Positions 37,546-50,140 are shown, counted from the first letter of the stretch. The stretch: 64,000 nt of DNA from Thunnus maccoyii (GCF_910596095.1 NC_056548.1:18996651-19060650); one strand, 5' to 3'. Made by a program: numbers and translations. Notes: generated by a model from the letters alone, not told the origin.

Positions 37546-39529
37546 CCCTCGCTTGCAGCTAAATGAGCCAGGCTTTGAGCCTCAGAGAGAGGAATGTTTT
37601 ATTACACCATCGAGTTACACTGCACATATCCCAGCTCGTCACCCTGCAGCTAAGCCCTATCACATGGTCCCTACTTTCCATGTGAAGGTTTTGGTCCATA
37701 AGAAAACGCTCACACCAGGCAGCCCGAGCCCTGTATCCCGTTAGGCAGATGTGAGATGTTGGTGCCAGTGAGCGCACTGAGGCCTGCTGCTGTGGATGTT
37801 TACAGTGTGAGGCGGCCTCAGCATTGCAGAGGGACCTTATTTACTGTGAGCTGGCTGGGGCTGTTCAGGGTGTTTATGAATGATCTTGGGAGGACATTGT
37901 TTTCTTTATGTTGGAGCTGCCTGGCTAGCGCCGCTGTGTCGTCTGTTTGTGCATAAAGTACGTGCTGGGGAGCTGGGCCAGACAATAGCCTGGCTGAGCT
38001 ACTACCCACGCACACAATAGAGTGGTGGGATGAGGCCGAGGTTTGGGGGCCGTGGTTTTGGGGGCCGTGGGGGTGGAGGTAGGATAGATGGGGGGCAGGG
38101 GCAGTTAGATGCGGCCCTTGTCTATATGGTGTTCCCAGAACGGGTGTACTGGGATTGGGGGGAGGGTGGTGGGAACCCGAGTCCATCCCCATTGGGATCA
38201 CGTAGCAGAGCAGCTGGATTTCTTTCATGGTGCAGCGGGGAAATAATTAAAAGTTCTCGCCATTGAAAATGTCCAGGGAATTGGCATGAAGTTCCTCAAT
38301 TAGACACACATATTTGCTATTTGTTTATTTCTAAATAGATGTGTGTGTGTGTGTGTGCGTATGCAGTTTAGTTTGTTGTAGCAGATACAATCAAGCTGAG
38401 TGTTAGTAATAATTACATGTCAAAGTCAACTGGCTTTGTTATACCAGGTTTATCTCATTCAGATAGTGTTGGCAACAGATCTGGAACAATGGGGGCCCAT
38501 CCTGAAATCACTCTGTCCTTGAGCTCAGTTTATGGTTTCAGAGGGATAGGGCCTGTAAGACCAGCAGTATTATCACATTCTGTTGTCTCTGTACACATTG
38601 CAGCGCTGCCCACACACACCGTCTGGCTGATTGTTGCTGCTGTGTCTCAGACGAAGGCTCTTCTATAATATTCTTAGGTTGTTAGTATATCAGACTCTAC
38701 TTCAATTAAATTAAAAACTCATCTTGTGCTTCTAATCAGGTTTGGGTTTTTTGTCTGATATATATATATACACACACACAAGTATGACAAAAAATCAACT
38801 ACTTAAGTGTGAAATCAGTGTGACAGAAATGAATGAAATCCACACAAAAGGAAGAAAGTTGTTCCATTTAATTCTATGCATAATCTTAATAAAGACCTAA
38901 ATCAAGATTGTCACATTTCCACAGCACACACACACAAGCACACTCCAAAAGCGCAAACAAATGAAATGCACATACAGTTATAGATCAAAGTAAATTGCCT
39001 CAATATCTAAGCAATGTCAATTCTGCATAAAGATTGTCCACTAATCTCTACACCACTAACACTGAAGCAATTGATTACTATAAAATATACCTTTCTTATT
39101 AAAAAATTATATTAAATTCTAATGGCACTTCTACAAATTCTATTAAAAAGATTTTCGTTTGACATTTAGAAGTTTGTTTTTTTTTTTTAACCAAATTAAA
39201 ACTGAGACAGTCAAATGTTGCACAAGAAGCAAATAATAAATATTTCTCATGATTATACACAATTTCACAGTTGTAACCTGCAGAGGACAAAATTCCAGTA
39301 TCAGTATAAAGTCATTTTTAGACTTAAAGATCATACAGCATGAGTTAGGCAAACATAGCCCTCAATCAAGAGTAGCACTGTTTCCATAAAAGTCAACAAT
39401 CAAAATCTCAGTGTTTCACATTCAACAGTGACATTAACTAAGGAACAGACTGTTAGTTCCCAATTGTATTGGCTAATACAAGCCAAAACACAAAGATGCT
39501 TGTCTTCAGTTTAACATGTCCAAAACTGA

Positions 39530-39535
39530 TTTATT
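39530..39535 (-). terminator. zbtb42: Candidate distal polyadenylation signal of ZBTB42
   Basis: TTTATT on the plus strand is AATAAA on the minus strand. It lies 3.65 kb downstream of the ZBTB42 stop. The intervening DNA (39.5-43.2 kb) has no supportable coding exon on either strand and few recognisable transposons, which suits a long 3' UTR. Closer variant signals (TTTAAT, i.e. ATTAAA) occur near 41.97 and 42.02 kb and may be used instead. Confidence 0.3.
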
Positions 39536-41095
39536 CACAAAAACAAAAATGGTCAAATAAATCTCAAAACCTCAATGTAATCTCCCGCAAAGCAGCAAAA
39601 AATAAATGGACTTCCAACTTTTAGTTTGTCTGATTTAACATTTTGATAGGATAAAAAAAAAAAAAAAAACAGGAACAACAGATGTGAATTGTTTCGTATC
39701 AGTGGGCCACTGTTGCTGTGATGTGAACTTTACCACCGCAGTCGAGGGCAGAATGTACAATATAGAAAAAGGGCTTCTCCAGATGCAACACCTATTAGTG
39801 TGTCTACAAGGCACATTTGGTGATCATCCTGGAGGTATAAATAAAGACTTGAAACAATAAAAAGAAAACAAATTCTTTACATATTGTTAGTTTTTCTACC
39901 TTTGTACACATGTACATTAGAGAATCAAGCAATGTAACTTGCGCCACATTAGAAATGTTCCTTTAAAAAAAAACAAAAAAAACCCAACTGAAATTGTGAC
40001 AAAATCTACATTCCTGTGTGTTCTGATTGAAATGTACAGTATCAACACAACACGACCACTATGAATCTGAAATAAATCTGTTGTTTTGTTGGCTAACCGA
40101 AGTGATTAAACTACCACGGTTATGTTTTTTTTGCAACCGGAGTGTTTGTGCAAGTAAACAGGGAGCCGGATCACATTTCTTGTAGAATTACACGCAAGCC
40201 CCAATCATTCAAGCCTCATTGCTGACAGCAGGTTTAGGGAATAGAATGAAATCTTGACTTGGGCTCCTCCATTAAAAAATGCTGACAAACCACTGCAAAT
40301 GCAGAGAAATCACAAATGAATTCATTACTGTGTCCTGAAAGAAGTCTTGGTGATGAATGTAAAAGAAAAAAAAATGAATGAAAAGAAAAAAAACACCTTA
40401 AGGTGTCTATGTTGAAATGAACAGGTAATCAACACCTACTGTACATCTGACTTCTACTGTTAATAAAACCACAGTTGCCAGATATGTTATTGTCAGTCTC
40501 AACATTTCTAAATCTAGCACTTGGAAAAACAATACTGTGATAATTATGATATTCTCGTGATAGATGTGCAATCAAATCACCGTGGTATCTCCTCCATGTA
40601 GAAGAACAATGAGGCGTTTATCTACTGCATGCTGGGATAGAGGGGAGGGGCTGTTCTTTGATGCCTCCAAACAATACACCTGTTTACAGTCTCCTTGGTC
40701 TCCCTTTGCTAAATACATTTCTCACATTCCAACAGCTCCATTCAATACAGAAAAGTGCAAAGAGAGACTTGCGTTGCGTTTTCTCCCCACAGCTAGGAGA
40801 GAGATACACAATGATCCCTTGAGAACTACCTGGGACTTGGGGGGGGGGGGTGGGGTTGGGGCGTGGGGGGACAATGCCTGTATTGTCTCATTTCTATAGG
40901 TAGCCTACGCCGTATCAGAGCGGCTGTGCTTGTGAACAACTGTTTCCTGTGGCAGAACAGCAGTCGGGGCGGTGTTAACTGTTGTGATTTGTAGTGAGGC
41001 GGAATTCAATCAAGTCTTGGATATGGAAAAAGGAACCAGAACTCTCTTGGGAAGACGTGACGCTTTAAGAGGACCGCAGCCTTAATAAGACACCT

Positions 41096-41117
41096 GACTC
41101 TCTCTCTCTCTCTCTCT
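41096..41117. repeat. (TC)n microsatellite
   Basis: About 11 TC units upstream of CTTTCTCGACC; inside the proposed ZBTB42 3' UTR region. Confidence 0.9.
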
Positions 41118-42592
41118 TTCTCGACCTTACGTGTGTTGTAACACGGAAAACAAAACAGCTTGATAAATAGAATATATATTTACATTAAATATACAAATAG
41201 TAAGAAATAGCAGCCTAGACAATAGTGTTGAAACTATATGCATGCTAAAAACAAGTGCTTCTCTATGTTCCATGTGACAAATCTTGAATGCTCCGTGGAG
41301 ATTTTCTACATACAATTACAGTAACTCGATTTGCACAGAGAAAATGAACAGACAGCCCCAATACCAGTTAATGAGTACCAAGATCGCTAGGCAAGACGCA
41401 ACATCTTTCAAGCTTATAGAAATAAGAACTACACCTATAGTAAACCCTGAACCAAGTCAAACTAATAAATAAATTCTGATCAAGTCTTCTCAGGACAGAT
41501 TAGACAAATATCACAAACTTTTAGTGCTACGCCCCTGTTAAGAATCCACTTAGCAACTACTTGAACAGACTGAGCTCTTCAAAACGCTCCTCTCTGCCCA
41601 AAGACTCTTTTTTTTTTTTTTCCGAGGACAGCTATCACTAAAGGCTCCAACTTCATCAGTAGTAACGTACACGCATACAGTAAGAAGAGTCGATAATGTG
41701 AAAAGGTTAATTGAAAGAAAGAAAGTCAGTAGGTTGAGCAGAATGGCACGTGGAGCACGGCTCTGATGAACCAACAGACGCAGACATCCTTGGCTGAGAC
41801 ACACGCACACAGCACTGAATATCCACCTGTCTCCTCTCTGTCCCCTCCCTGCCTCCTGAGGGTTTGCCCAAAACACCGTGTCAGTGTACCCTTTTCTTTA
41901 TACCAGGAAATAACAAGGTAATTTACTGGCACCTATTTCCTTTTTTAACCAAATGAGTCTAAAGATTTAATTGACAGGAGCGTGATTTACATTTTTTTTT
42001 TCCCCCACATTCTTGTAAATGATTTAATTAAGGGCACTCATGGATCAATTGGCATTTCAGAGTAGACAATCACCTTTGTTACCACCTGGTATGCGGAGTC
42101 AGTCTAATCCAGATTTTTTTTTTTTTTAAAAAAAAGGCCTTGGAAACTCACTGATTATGACAAGAAGGCATGGCAATATGTCTCAATCTTGTTTAAGTAA
42201 GTACACTAGGTGAAGTGTTAAGAATTTCAGTAGGCACCAGTGTTACAGGCATTAGCTGTAGCTTTTCACTACTCTCCATCCCTCCTCTGATTATACAACT
42301 TCTTTTTAAAGTAGCAATTAGAGGGTCATTCCATTGATATGCGCCTGCTCACATTAGCAACCAAAGAGCTGGTAATTCTCTCCAAGGCAAAAAAAAACAA
42401 AACAAAAAAAAAAACGTTGGTGATATGATGGTTTTCTTGCCTTTCATTGAACATAAAACTGTAACCAACTTCATTTCAACCGAACAAAAAATTCTACTTC
42501 CATGAAAAAATAATCATACTTCCAGTAGTCAAACTTCATTAGTTTTGCTGCCTTATGATAGTTTACTTGTTAAGGACTAAACAAATCCCAAA

Positions 42593-42638
42593 ATAAATAA
42601 TAATAATAATAATAATAAAATAATAATAATAATAATGT
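42593..42638. repeat. (AAT)n microsatellite
   Basis: About 15 AAT units with one interruption; within 600 bases of the ZBTB42 stop codon, probably in its 3' UTR. Confidence 0.93.
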
Positions 42639-43180
42639 AGGAGTTAAAAAAAAAAAATCATATATTGCTACTCATGGACGGTTCTGATCTCCCATGTGCA
42701 CAAATAAAGTCTCACTCACTCTTGACGATTGTATTAACATATGTTAGCATTAGCTATCCCCCATAGGGTATGAACATAAGATGCCTTTCTTTCAGCAAAT
42801 ATACTCCTCAAATAAACTCAAACAGATTGACACAAACAAGACAGAAACAAACAAGTGCATCATCTGATTTGTTCACCTTCCAGACACTGATCCAGCTTGA
42901 GTTTCACAGCACCCATGTTAATCTGAACAGCCTGTGCACCTTCAACTGTCAGCCTCTGACCATCATGTACACCTATGACACAGTCCAGCTCAGAAAACAG
43001 CTCCAGTTTTTAAGTTGCTACATCTTTAAAACATGAGAAATACCACATGGGGTAGAATCCAAAAGATATGTCTCCAGCAGACTGCCAACATGTGTATACT
43101 AATGGGAAGATTGTTCAGTAGTAGTATTCAGTGTATGAAAAGACATTCTGTCTAATGTCATGGCACTGGTGAGAGGTGTT

Positions 43181-44776
43181 TTATCCAATGGCAAGAGTCT
43201 TGACAAGGCCACAGTGAAACTTCCTGATGTGGCGGTAGAGGTCCCCAGACTGGGTGAAACGCCGTTCGCACCACTTACAAGCGTGAGGCTTCTCACGTGT
43301 GTGAACTACAGCGTGCCGACTCAAGTTATGGGAGTACTGGAAGCTCTTGCCACACTGGCCACAGGTGTATGGCTTCTCGCCAGAGTGTGTGCGCTCGTGG
43401 CGCTTAAGGGTATACATGCAGGAGAAGGTCTTGTTGCACTGCATGCAGGTGGGAACCGAGCCGTCGGGGGACAACTTGGAGCGAGCGCTGTCCTTCTCAC
43501 GGAAGTGTGAGCTGAGGTGCAGTTGCAGCACATGGGGGCTGGGGAAGACTTTACTGCAAAGGGGGCACACACACACCTGTTGCCCCGGGGGCAGGAGCAC
43601 CCCGCTGGAGGTGGAGATGTCTGAAGAGGCCAAGTCGTCCTCCTCCTCCTCCTCGCTGTCCCCCAGCAGCCTACCCCTCCTCTCCTCTACCTCCCTTCCC
43701 GGGGCGCCCTCCCTCCCTCTGCAGGCCTCCCCCTCCTCGTCCATCAGGTCCTCCTCCTGGGAGAGCAGGGCGGCTGTGGAGCCGTTGTTGCCTGGGAAGA
43801 GGGCAGCGAACCCTGTCACCACTGAGCTCCTGGCACTATTCCCAAAGCGCTGGCTCTCAGGGCTCATCGGCTCACTGTCCTCCTGCTCTGACAGCAAGTC
43901 GTGTTCGTCTTTAACAAGTGGCTCAGTGCCCTGCTGCTGGCTGTCGAGGGCCAGCTGTCCCGAGACGTAGGAGGGGTGTAAGGGATCTCTGCTAGACAGA
44001 GGCTTGAAAGACAAATCCAGTGCACAGTCCATGTCATCTGAAGCCCGGGACCTCTGGGACAGCGATACGGTGGAACTACTGACATCAGCTTTTGTTTTTC
44101 CAGCTGTTTGGACGCAGGGCTCGGCCTCTGCTGACACATAATTGACACCTACAAGGTCCGGGGACCTGCCAGAGTGACCGTTTGCCTTCTGCCTGCTCTG
44201 TGTAGACCTATCACAATTTGTGACAGCCAGCCTGACTTCGCTGTTGTCCATGTCAAACTCCTCTGCTGGGGGGGGCCTGTGAAGCCCCTGAGACTGTGTC
44301 TGGGGCTGTCGCCGGCCGAGCTGCTTACTGTGCAGCTCGCCATCCGAGGAATATTCCCTGTCCAGACAGCTGAGTCCAAAACCCTCACCCATCTTTTCAT
44401 CAAGGGAGGAAAGTTCCTTATCTTTAAGCTTGCCTTTACACACTTTGACTATATCATACATGTGGAGGTAACTGGCTGCTGCTAGGACATCCTCCACCGG
44501 CAGAGTGCTGAATTCCAACTTCCCCTCATACATAAATTCAAGGAGCAGACTGAAAGCCGGGGCTGTCACAATGTCACTGTTGAGATGCACAACGTCCCTT
44601 TTGTCTAGCTGGTCCCTGTAGAAGAGATGGAAGTACATGCTGCAGGAGGCCAGCACTGCTCTGTGCGCTTTGAATCGAGCCTCCCCGACAAGAACAGTGC
44701 AGTCACAGAGGAAACCTTGGTGACGCTGCTGACTCAGACACTGCAGCAACTGGCGGCTATGGTCTGGAAACTCCAT
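43181..44776 (-). CDS. zbtb42: Zinc finger and BTB domain protein 42 (ZBTB42)
   Basis: ZBTB42 is a nuclear POZ-zinc-finger transcriptional repressor related to ZBTB18 (RP58), expressed in muscle in mammals. It is a single coding exon of 531 aa. BTB/POZ covers about residues 6-120 ([40 protein letters not shown]). A long low-complexity linker holds ALDLSFKP (252-259), similar to a CtBP-type PxDLS site, a possible SUMO site LVKDE (287-291) and a Glu-rich run. Four C2H2 fingers occupy about 402-522, and the protein ends [10 protein letters not shown] as in the family. I chose the ATG at 44776-44774 (MEFPDHS, matching human MEFPEHG). The frame is open 33 codons further upstream, but a 3' splice acceptor (CAG ending at 44791 on this strand) lies just before the chosen start. 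The protein is about 110 residues longer than human ZBTB42 (about 422 as I recall), because of the linker. Confidence 0.94.
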   Translation of the reverse strand: MEFPDHSRQLLQCLSQQRHQGFLCDCTVLVGEARFKAHRAVLASCSMYFHLFYRDQLDKRDVVHLNSDIVTAPAFSLLLEFMYEGKLEFSTLPVEDVLAAASYLHMYDIVKVCKGKLKDKELSSLDEKMGEGFGLSCLDREYSSDGELHSKQLGRRQPQTQSQGLHRPPPAEEFDMDNSEVRLAVTNCDRSTQSRQKANGHSGRSPDLVGVNYVSAEAEPCVQTAGKTKADVSSSTVSLSQRSRASDDMDCALDLSFKPLSSRDPLHPSYVSGQLALDSQQQGTEPLVKDEHDLLSEQEDSEPMSPESQRFGNSARSSVVTGFAALFPGNNGSTAALLSQEEDLMDEEGEACRGREGAPGREVEERRGRLLGDSEEEEEDDLASSDISTSSGVLLPPGQQVCVCPLCSKVFPSPHVLQLHLSSHFREKDSARSKLSPDGSVPTCMQCNKTFSCMYTLKRHERTHSGEKPYTCGQCGKSFQYSHNLSRHAVVHTREKPHACKWCERRFTQSGDLYRHIRKFHCGLVKTLAIG

Positions 44777-45130
44777 TCTTCCTTCATAACCTGATGAAAA
44801 ACAGGAAAAACAGGATACTGGATAAACGAAATGCCATTTAGAGGGTAAAGCGGAGCACGAACACGAACTCACCAAAATCAGAGAAAACGTGAGGAGTAAC
44901 TTGATCCAAATAGCGCAAATGATTTCAAAGTGTCAGCAAACATACCGTCTCTTAAAACTCTCATATTTTCAATTAAAGTTCCTAAAGATAATTCTCACTT
45001 TCACATTTGAATTTTGAAAGATTTATAAATGATCTAATAGTCTTTTATAATAAGTTTCTCCAACTTGAAAACATTAGTTTTACATTCTTTCCAGTGGTGC
45101 AGGATACGCTACGCTGCGCTCACCCACCCA

Positions 45131-45490
45131 TGTATCACGGTGTAAAGGGATCCACTCTCCAAATTACTCAAAGTATTCCGGTTTGTAGTGGGCAGCTTAC
45201 TTCTAGAGCTTCCAAAATTTGCGAAAAGTGACGCACCGGCGCGTTTCCAAGCGCACACAAAACAGCGGTGTTTACAGAACAAGCAAGTGAGACTGGGAAT
45301 GATACCAGCCGTCCATCAGGGAAGGAGGCTAAACGTGAAAAAATAAGACCAGTGCAGAGTGAGTAAACTGGTGCTCTGTTTGCTAATTACACTGCAAGCT
45401 GTGGAGTCAGCTGCTCTGACATCACCGCAATGGAAACGCTACCTCCAGCTGTGCTCCCCTTTATGCCATATGTTAACACCGGGCGACGCG
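45131..45490. repeat. Imperfect inverted repeat in the ZBTB42 leader intron
   Basis: The 75-base arm starting GGTGTAAAGGGATCCAC and running to CAGCTTACTTCTAGAGCTTCC (about 45139-45213) aligns at nearly equal length with the reverse complement of about 45393-45467 (GGCATAAAGGGGAGCAC ... CAGCTGACTCCACAGCTTGC). Identity is about 60-65% by eye. This may be an old MITE. Confidence 0.45.
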
Positions 45491-46052
45491 GTCCAAAAAA
45501 GACACAACTAGTAAAAAAAAAAAAAAAAAATAGATAAAGGGTAGATATATAAGTGTCAAAAGATTGCATGGCATCTCCAACTTTTTTTTTTTTAATCGAG
45601 TAATGTATCACCAAAGAAAACTGCAGCCGACAACCGTGGATGAGAATAAAACGCTTTTACGCACTCATCAGACACACGCGCACAACTGTGAAATATTTGT
45701 TTAAAGGGGTTATTTCACAATAGAAAATGCAGATGTTTTTTGTTTTTTTTAACTCGAGTCAATTAGATATTAAAGTTTGATGCTGCCGAGCCCACAGTGC
45801 AGCAGCGTAATACTATTGCGCGCAGCAGTTAAGATTATTTTAAAGGAAAAGGAAAAGTGCAAGTAAGAGACAGCAGGGCCAAGGGCGCAGTAAACCGAGC
45901 TCCATGTCCGTGTTGGGAAACGCATTGCTGGGAGCCTTTTAAACAGCAGAGGAACTCACAGCAAAGCCAATTGCGCTGAACGAAGCGGCGAGGGGGGACA
46001 CTCTTTAACTTTCGCTTTCCCCGTTTCAAAGCACAAAAAACGCAGTACTTAC

Positions 46053-46200
46053 ATTTATTTCCCCCCAGTTCGTCGTGTTTTTTTCCTAGAAGCCCCGATG
46101 TCCTTTCATGATGTGCGGCCAGATGTTCGCTTCTCCTTGTCGTTTCTTGAGCTTCACAGTCCGACCCTGGCAAGGCAGGCTGCACTCAGCGCTGCTGTGT
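46053..46200 (-). other. zbtb42: Candidate 5' UTR exon and promoter edge of ZBTB42
   Basis: On the minus strand a GTAAGT donor lies at 46052-46047, and the sequence upstream of it (46053 to about 46200) is relatively CpG-rich for this window. Joined to the acceptor before 44790 it would give a leader exon and a 1.3-kb intron. A second possible donor (GTATGT near 44946) could add another leader exon. No start codon in it extends the main frame. The right boundary is a guess. Confidence 0.4.
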
Positions 46201-46226
46201 GTCAAGCAGGTTGATAATGGCACAAG

Positions 46227-46236
46227 TCTCGCGATA
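46227..46236. promoter_or_regulatory. TCTCGCGATA element near the ZBTB42 start site
   Basis: TCTCGCGATA differs at one position from the TCTCGCGAGA palindrome, a CpG-containing core promoter element bound by BANP. It lies just upstream of the proposed ZBTB42 leader exon. A single short match has limited weight. Confidence 0.3.
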
Positions 46237-46939
46237 TCACCCGGCCACAATAAGTTCTGTACTACTCCGTGAATTCACACAGCGGCAGCAAGTAGCAGTG
46301 TACATTGGGAACATCAATTGGCTGTCGAATTACAACACCTGTCCCATGAACAGAGGGGGGGAGGAGGGATTTCAGTGCAGAGAGTCCTCAAGTGTGGCAA
46401 AGAGAAGGAAGCGGACGAGTGGAGCAACTGCTGAGTTTTAGACTAAAGATTAGTCATGTATTTTTAAGAAGTGGATGTGGTTATATGTCTGGCTATTTTG
46501 CTCTCTTTTGTAATCATTAAAAACTCTAAATTGTGTTGTTTTGATTGAAGAAACTGTTTGCTTTTTCCTTTTCTCAGGGGTATCCAGACCTGTTTGAAGA
46601 TACTGGGATTTATAAAGTTCAAATCCAGAATGTTAATTTGATTAACCTAACAAGCTTCCCACAATGTTGCCTGTGGATGAAAGAAGCACGTTTTTGTATC
46701 TAAAGTATCTAAATTGATAAAAGAATTATAAATCACGCATTATGATTTGGAGTGTCAGTGCTTTTGGGAACTTTAAAGGTCTGTGCTTTCTAATCCTTCT
46801 TTGAGTTGTGGAATTCCCTGGCACCAAACCACCCAGCGCCTTTGTTTTCCCAGACCACACCAGGTCCTGGCTGGGATTTATTTAGCCTAAATTGGACAGG
46901 AATGATGCTGATTTAAGTGGAGAAAGTTTGAAAAATCGA

Positions 46940-46943
<4 letters not shown>

Positions 46944-46970
<27 letters not shown>
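46944..46970. repeat. Poly(T) tract
   Basis: Uninterrupted run of about 27 T residues, no element recognised next to it. Confidence 0.9.
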
Positions 46971-46973
<3 letters not shown>

Positions 46974-48224
46974 AGCAGAGTCTGTTCAGTAATTGTTAAC
47001 GCTAGAGGTGGCGGCACAGTGGAGAAACAGGCTCGAGGTTGCAGCTGCTCATCTCGTGCCCCCCCCACCCCCTCCATACCCCACCTCCCAACCCCCTCCT
47101 CCTCATCCTGTCCCTCACTGTGCTCCCCCAACTGCCTCGGTCACCTTTGCCCTGTGTTCCAGCTGTCGTGTGTTTTGAAAGGGCCATTTGCAGCTCCTCA
47201 CAACCTTCTGACACAGAGGGGAATGAGCAATGTGACGGGAGGCGGCAGCCACTGGTCGGAAGGGGCCACTGGCTAGATTCTTATCCACTTACTGCTTTAT
47301 TCCATTTTTAGTCCGGCTGTTATGTTACAGAGGGTGGATATCTTCACTCTGTTCATGTCCAGATGATCATAAGCAAGGCAGTGTCATGCTCTCTAAATAA
47401 AATTAGGCATTTCCTTTTATTTGGTCTGAAAGCGTAATTGGATGCTAGTAAATTATGGTGCACAGAGCAAGAAACAAAATGATAAATGACTTCTTACTTG
47501 TCACAAAATGCCAGTAAACTAAATGTTTATACTGATGTGTGTGCCACATGAAAAACAATTTACCATTCAGCGCTGACGCACACACACACACCATCCACGC
47601 AGGAGCAGCGATGTGGATAAGAATAGGAGCAGTGGCCCTGTGTTTCTCTGGCCCTGGCAAACGTAGGCGCCCAGTAGAGGAGGGGTGTGTGTTCACAGGG
47701 CAAGACAAAGCAGTGGTTGTGCCTGGGGACCGTGGCCTCAGAGAGTGAGGCTCAGCACGGTGAAGGTTCTCACACACAGAAAAAGATAGAGAAAGAGGGA
47801 GAGAGAATGAGAGTGGGAGAGTGGGGGAGCGGGCAGAGAGAGAGAACACTTCCTGGAGGTTCATTCTTCCTCTCTGCAATCATCAATGGCATTCTCCCCC
47901 TGACCCACTCCTCTCTCAGACAAACAAAAGACCCCGCATTCCAGTGTAGCCTGACCGGCCAACCAGCCAGCCATCCAGCCACACAGTTGAACCACATCCC
48001 TCTCCCCACTGGACCCAAGTCTCATCACAGGGGTGAGATTCAGCTGCGTTGTAGGTGTTTGTCTGAGGATGCTTGTAATGCATCCTGATTAAAAAATCAC
48101 CTGCAGCAAGTTAAGATTGATTTATACCAATTAATGAAATATATTGGTTTGTGTAGTTTTTCTTGAACTCTTTTACACACGCGTCTAAATACACTGTACA
48201 GTCTCATTCTACTTTTGCACACCC

Positions 48225-48735
48225 GAGTTGTGGAAAGTTTACTCATGCACTGTCATTAAGCTTTAACATTAAGTATTAACTGTAATTAATTGGACGGTAC
48301 TTGTACTTGAATATTTCCATTTTATGCTACTTTATGCTCCTATTTTACTACATTTCAGAGTCAAATATTGTACTTTTTACTTCACTACATTCATCTGACA
48401 ACAATAGTTACTTTCAAGATTAACATTTGAAATACAAAACATATTTTGTATTTGCATTACTTATTAGATATGATGGCAGTTTAGAAATTAGACTACCTAA
48501 CAAATTAGTAGAAATTAGCTCCACCTTGACCTGCTGCAACATTAAATTCCTGCTCACTCATTAATGCATCAACAATGATACAATTTTCAAAAAGGGGCCA
48601 TTATAATGAATACTTTTACTTTGTGAGTACATCTGGCTGATAATGCTTGTGTACTTTGACTTGTAGCAGAGAATTTTTATACTATAGTATGACTTGTACT
48701 TAAGTAAAGGATTTGAATACATCTTCCACCACTGG
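48225..48735. mobile_element. Fish MITE of the 'ACTTAAGTAAAGGATTTGAATAC' family
   Basis: Starts GTTGTGGAAAGTTTACTC and ends CTTAAGTAAAGGATTTGAATACATCTTCCACCACTGG; the ends are inverted repeats. The interior landmarks TATGCTACTTTATGCTCC and CTACATTTCAGAGTCAAATATTGTACTTTTTACTTCACTACATT are characteristic of an abundant teleost element. Nearly full length, non-coding. Confidence 0.8.
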
Positions 48736-49421
48736 TTATGGTACAGATTTGCACAACTGTTGGACACAACTTTTTTACATTGGACTCCTCTGTACAGTGT
48801 AATTTTTTCCGCATCCAAATATGGGATCTAAACATAGAGGATATGATGTGTTTTACAGACTGAAAAATCCTTTGAGGCAAATTGGTGATTTTAAACCATA
48901 TAAATTCAACTGACTTGACTTTTAAGTATTTTTTTCTATGTATGGAAATCAGAGAGGACAGCAAGGTAAGAATTTAAGTGTGCAATGCATCTTAATTCCT
49001 GTGCAAATGACAATAGAGCTTTGGAATTTCAGTGCTGTAGGCAAAGCTGCAGGTGGATTAAAGATCCTGGAAAATAATGTGACAGTACTATCAACATTGC
49101 ACTGCAGTTGCCGGGAGATGCTGTGCTGGTAAGACCCCCCGCCTCCTCCCTATTATGGCCCTCCTGCCCTTCTGTGTCTAATTGTTGCTACTGCACAACA
49201 TCCATTCTCCTTCAACAACCCATTAAGGTCTGTGGTTAGTAACATTCTGTGAAACTGCAAGAAGACAAGAAAAGAGATCAGATGAGTCTTTGATGGGAAA
49301 GACATTATTAACTCACAAACTAAACAGAGCAACTCTGGACAGGACTTTGATCTTGTTACTTGTTGCTTTGAACCTTCAAAAACCACAGGGTAGGCATTCC
49401 CATCACCAGACCAGAGACAGG

Positions 49422-49493
49422 CGAGGAGGAGGCGGCGGCGGCGAAGGAGGATGGGGAGGAGGAGGAGGAGGCGGAGGAGGAGGAGGAGGAGGG
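49422..49493. repeat. GGA/GGC purine-rich tract
   Basis: About 70 bases of almost pure purine GGA repeats with GGC interruptions. Open frames encoding poly-Gly or poly-Pro are a by-product of the repeat. Confidence 0.9.
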
Positions 49494-49924
49494 CTGAATA
49501 ACAGCAGAAGATATGGGATACCCTCAGTCAGCTCTGTTTGTATGACAGGAACAGCTTGGCAAGGCTGACGCATAGTAGCAGTGGGGAACACATTACAGTG
49601 TAAGTGACAAAGAGGGGAAATGACAACAGAGGAGGCTGAGAGACGGAGGGCAGAGGCCAATAAGTTTTTCATCACTGCGAGAGCGCTGCCAGCTGTCCCT
49701 GCTATCCTGTTCTTGCAACAATTTTTTATCATATATTGCGCAACAATCACTGCTTTGCATTTTGACATCACACGCATTTATAATTTACTGCCCCACTTAA
49801 AATCGAACATGATAACCAAGGCTATGTTATACGCACAGATAGAAGAATAATTGATGTGTCTTCAAAAGTGAGAAAAGATCACAAATATCACAGTAAATAA
49901 ACTAATTTTCTGTAAACTACCGTT

Positions 49925-50140
49925 GAGACTCTTTGACCAAGTCAACCGCGTCAACTGAGGGCTTCATTTGATAAAGAGGATCCATGACTTCTTTGAACAG
50001 ACTAAGCTGGCCTGTCTGTACCTGTCCTAAACTGGTTTAACTCCTACTTTTCCGGCAGGGAGTTCTTTGTGGCTGCAGATGACTGTTATAGCTATAAAAT
50101 TCTGTTACAACCGCAGGGATAACTCTTAAGGCCTTTATAT
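49925..50140 (+). pseudogene. L2-like LINE reverse-transcriptase remnant
   Basis: One frame reads NWFNSYFSGREFFVAADDC at about 50028-50085, a hallmark of L2-clade non-LTR reverse transcriptases. It is followed, after frame damage, by a piece resembling the PQG...PLLF block. Upstream, GACCAAGTCAACCGCGTCAAC resembles the 'VDHxIL' segment. Stops and frameshifts show it is dead. Confidence 0.6.

Larger units (their letters stand above)
34320..43180. other. Non-coding gap between SIVA1 and ZBTB42
   Basis: Contains hAT-like MITE copy B, GT/CA/TC/AAT microsatellites and a CCA-rich run near 36585-36620. No coding exon is supported on either strand. The right part (about 39.5-43.2 kb) is probably ZBTB42 3' UTR on the minus strand. 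The longest open frames, around 36.3-36.7 and 40.56-40.9 kb, have low-complexity or random composition. Confidence 0.6.

Noticed and set aside
40564-40899. 111-codon plus-strand open frame
   Set aside because: Ends in a poly-Gly run from a G-tract, has no family resemblance, and lies opposite the probable ZBTB42 3' UTR.
43347-43970. 207-codon plus-strand open frame opposite ZBTB42
   Set aside because: It lies wholly antisense to the zinc-finger and linker coding sequence and is Ser-rich because of that codon use. The minus-strand frame is clearly the real gene.
44777-44875. Upstream in-frame ATG that would extend ZBTB42 by 33 residues
   Set aside because: The human start aligns with MEFPD at 44776. 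The extension crosses a splice acceptor (44791) and encodes a Cys/Ser/Phe-rich segment unlike the family.
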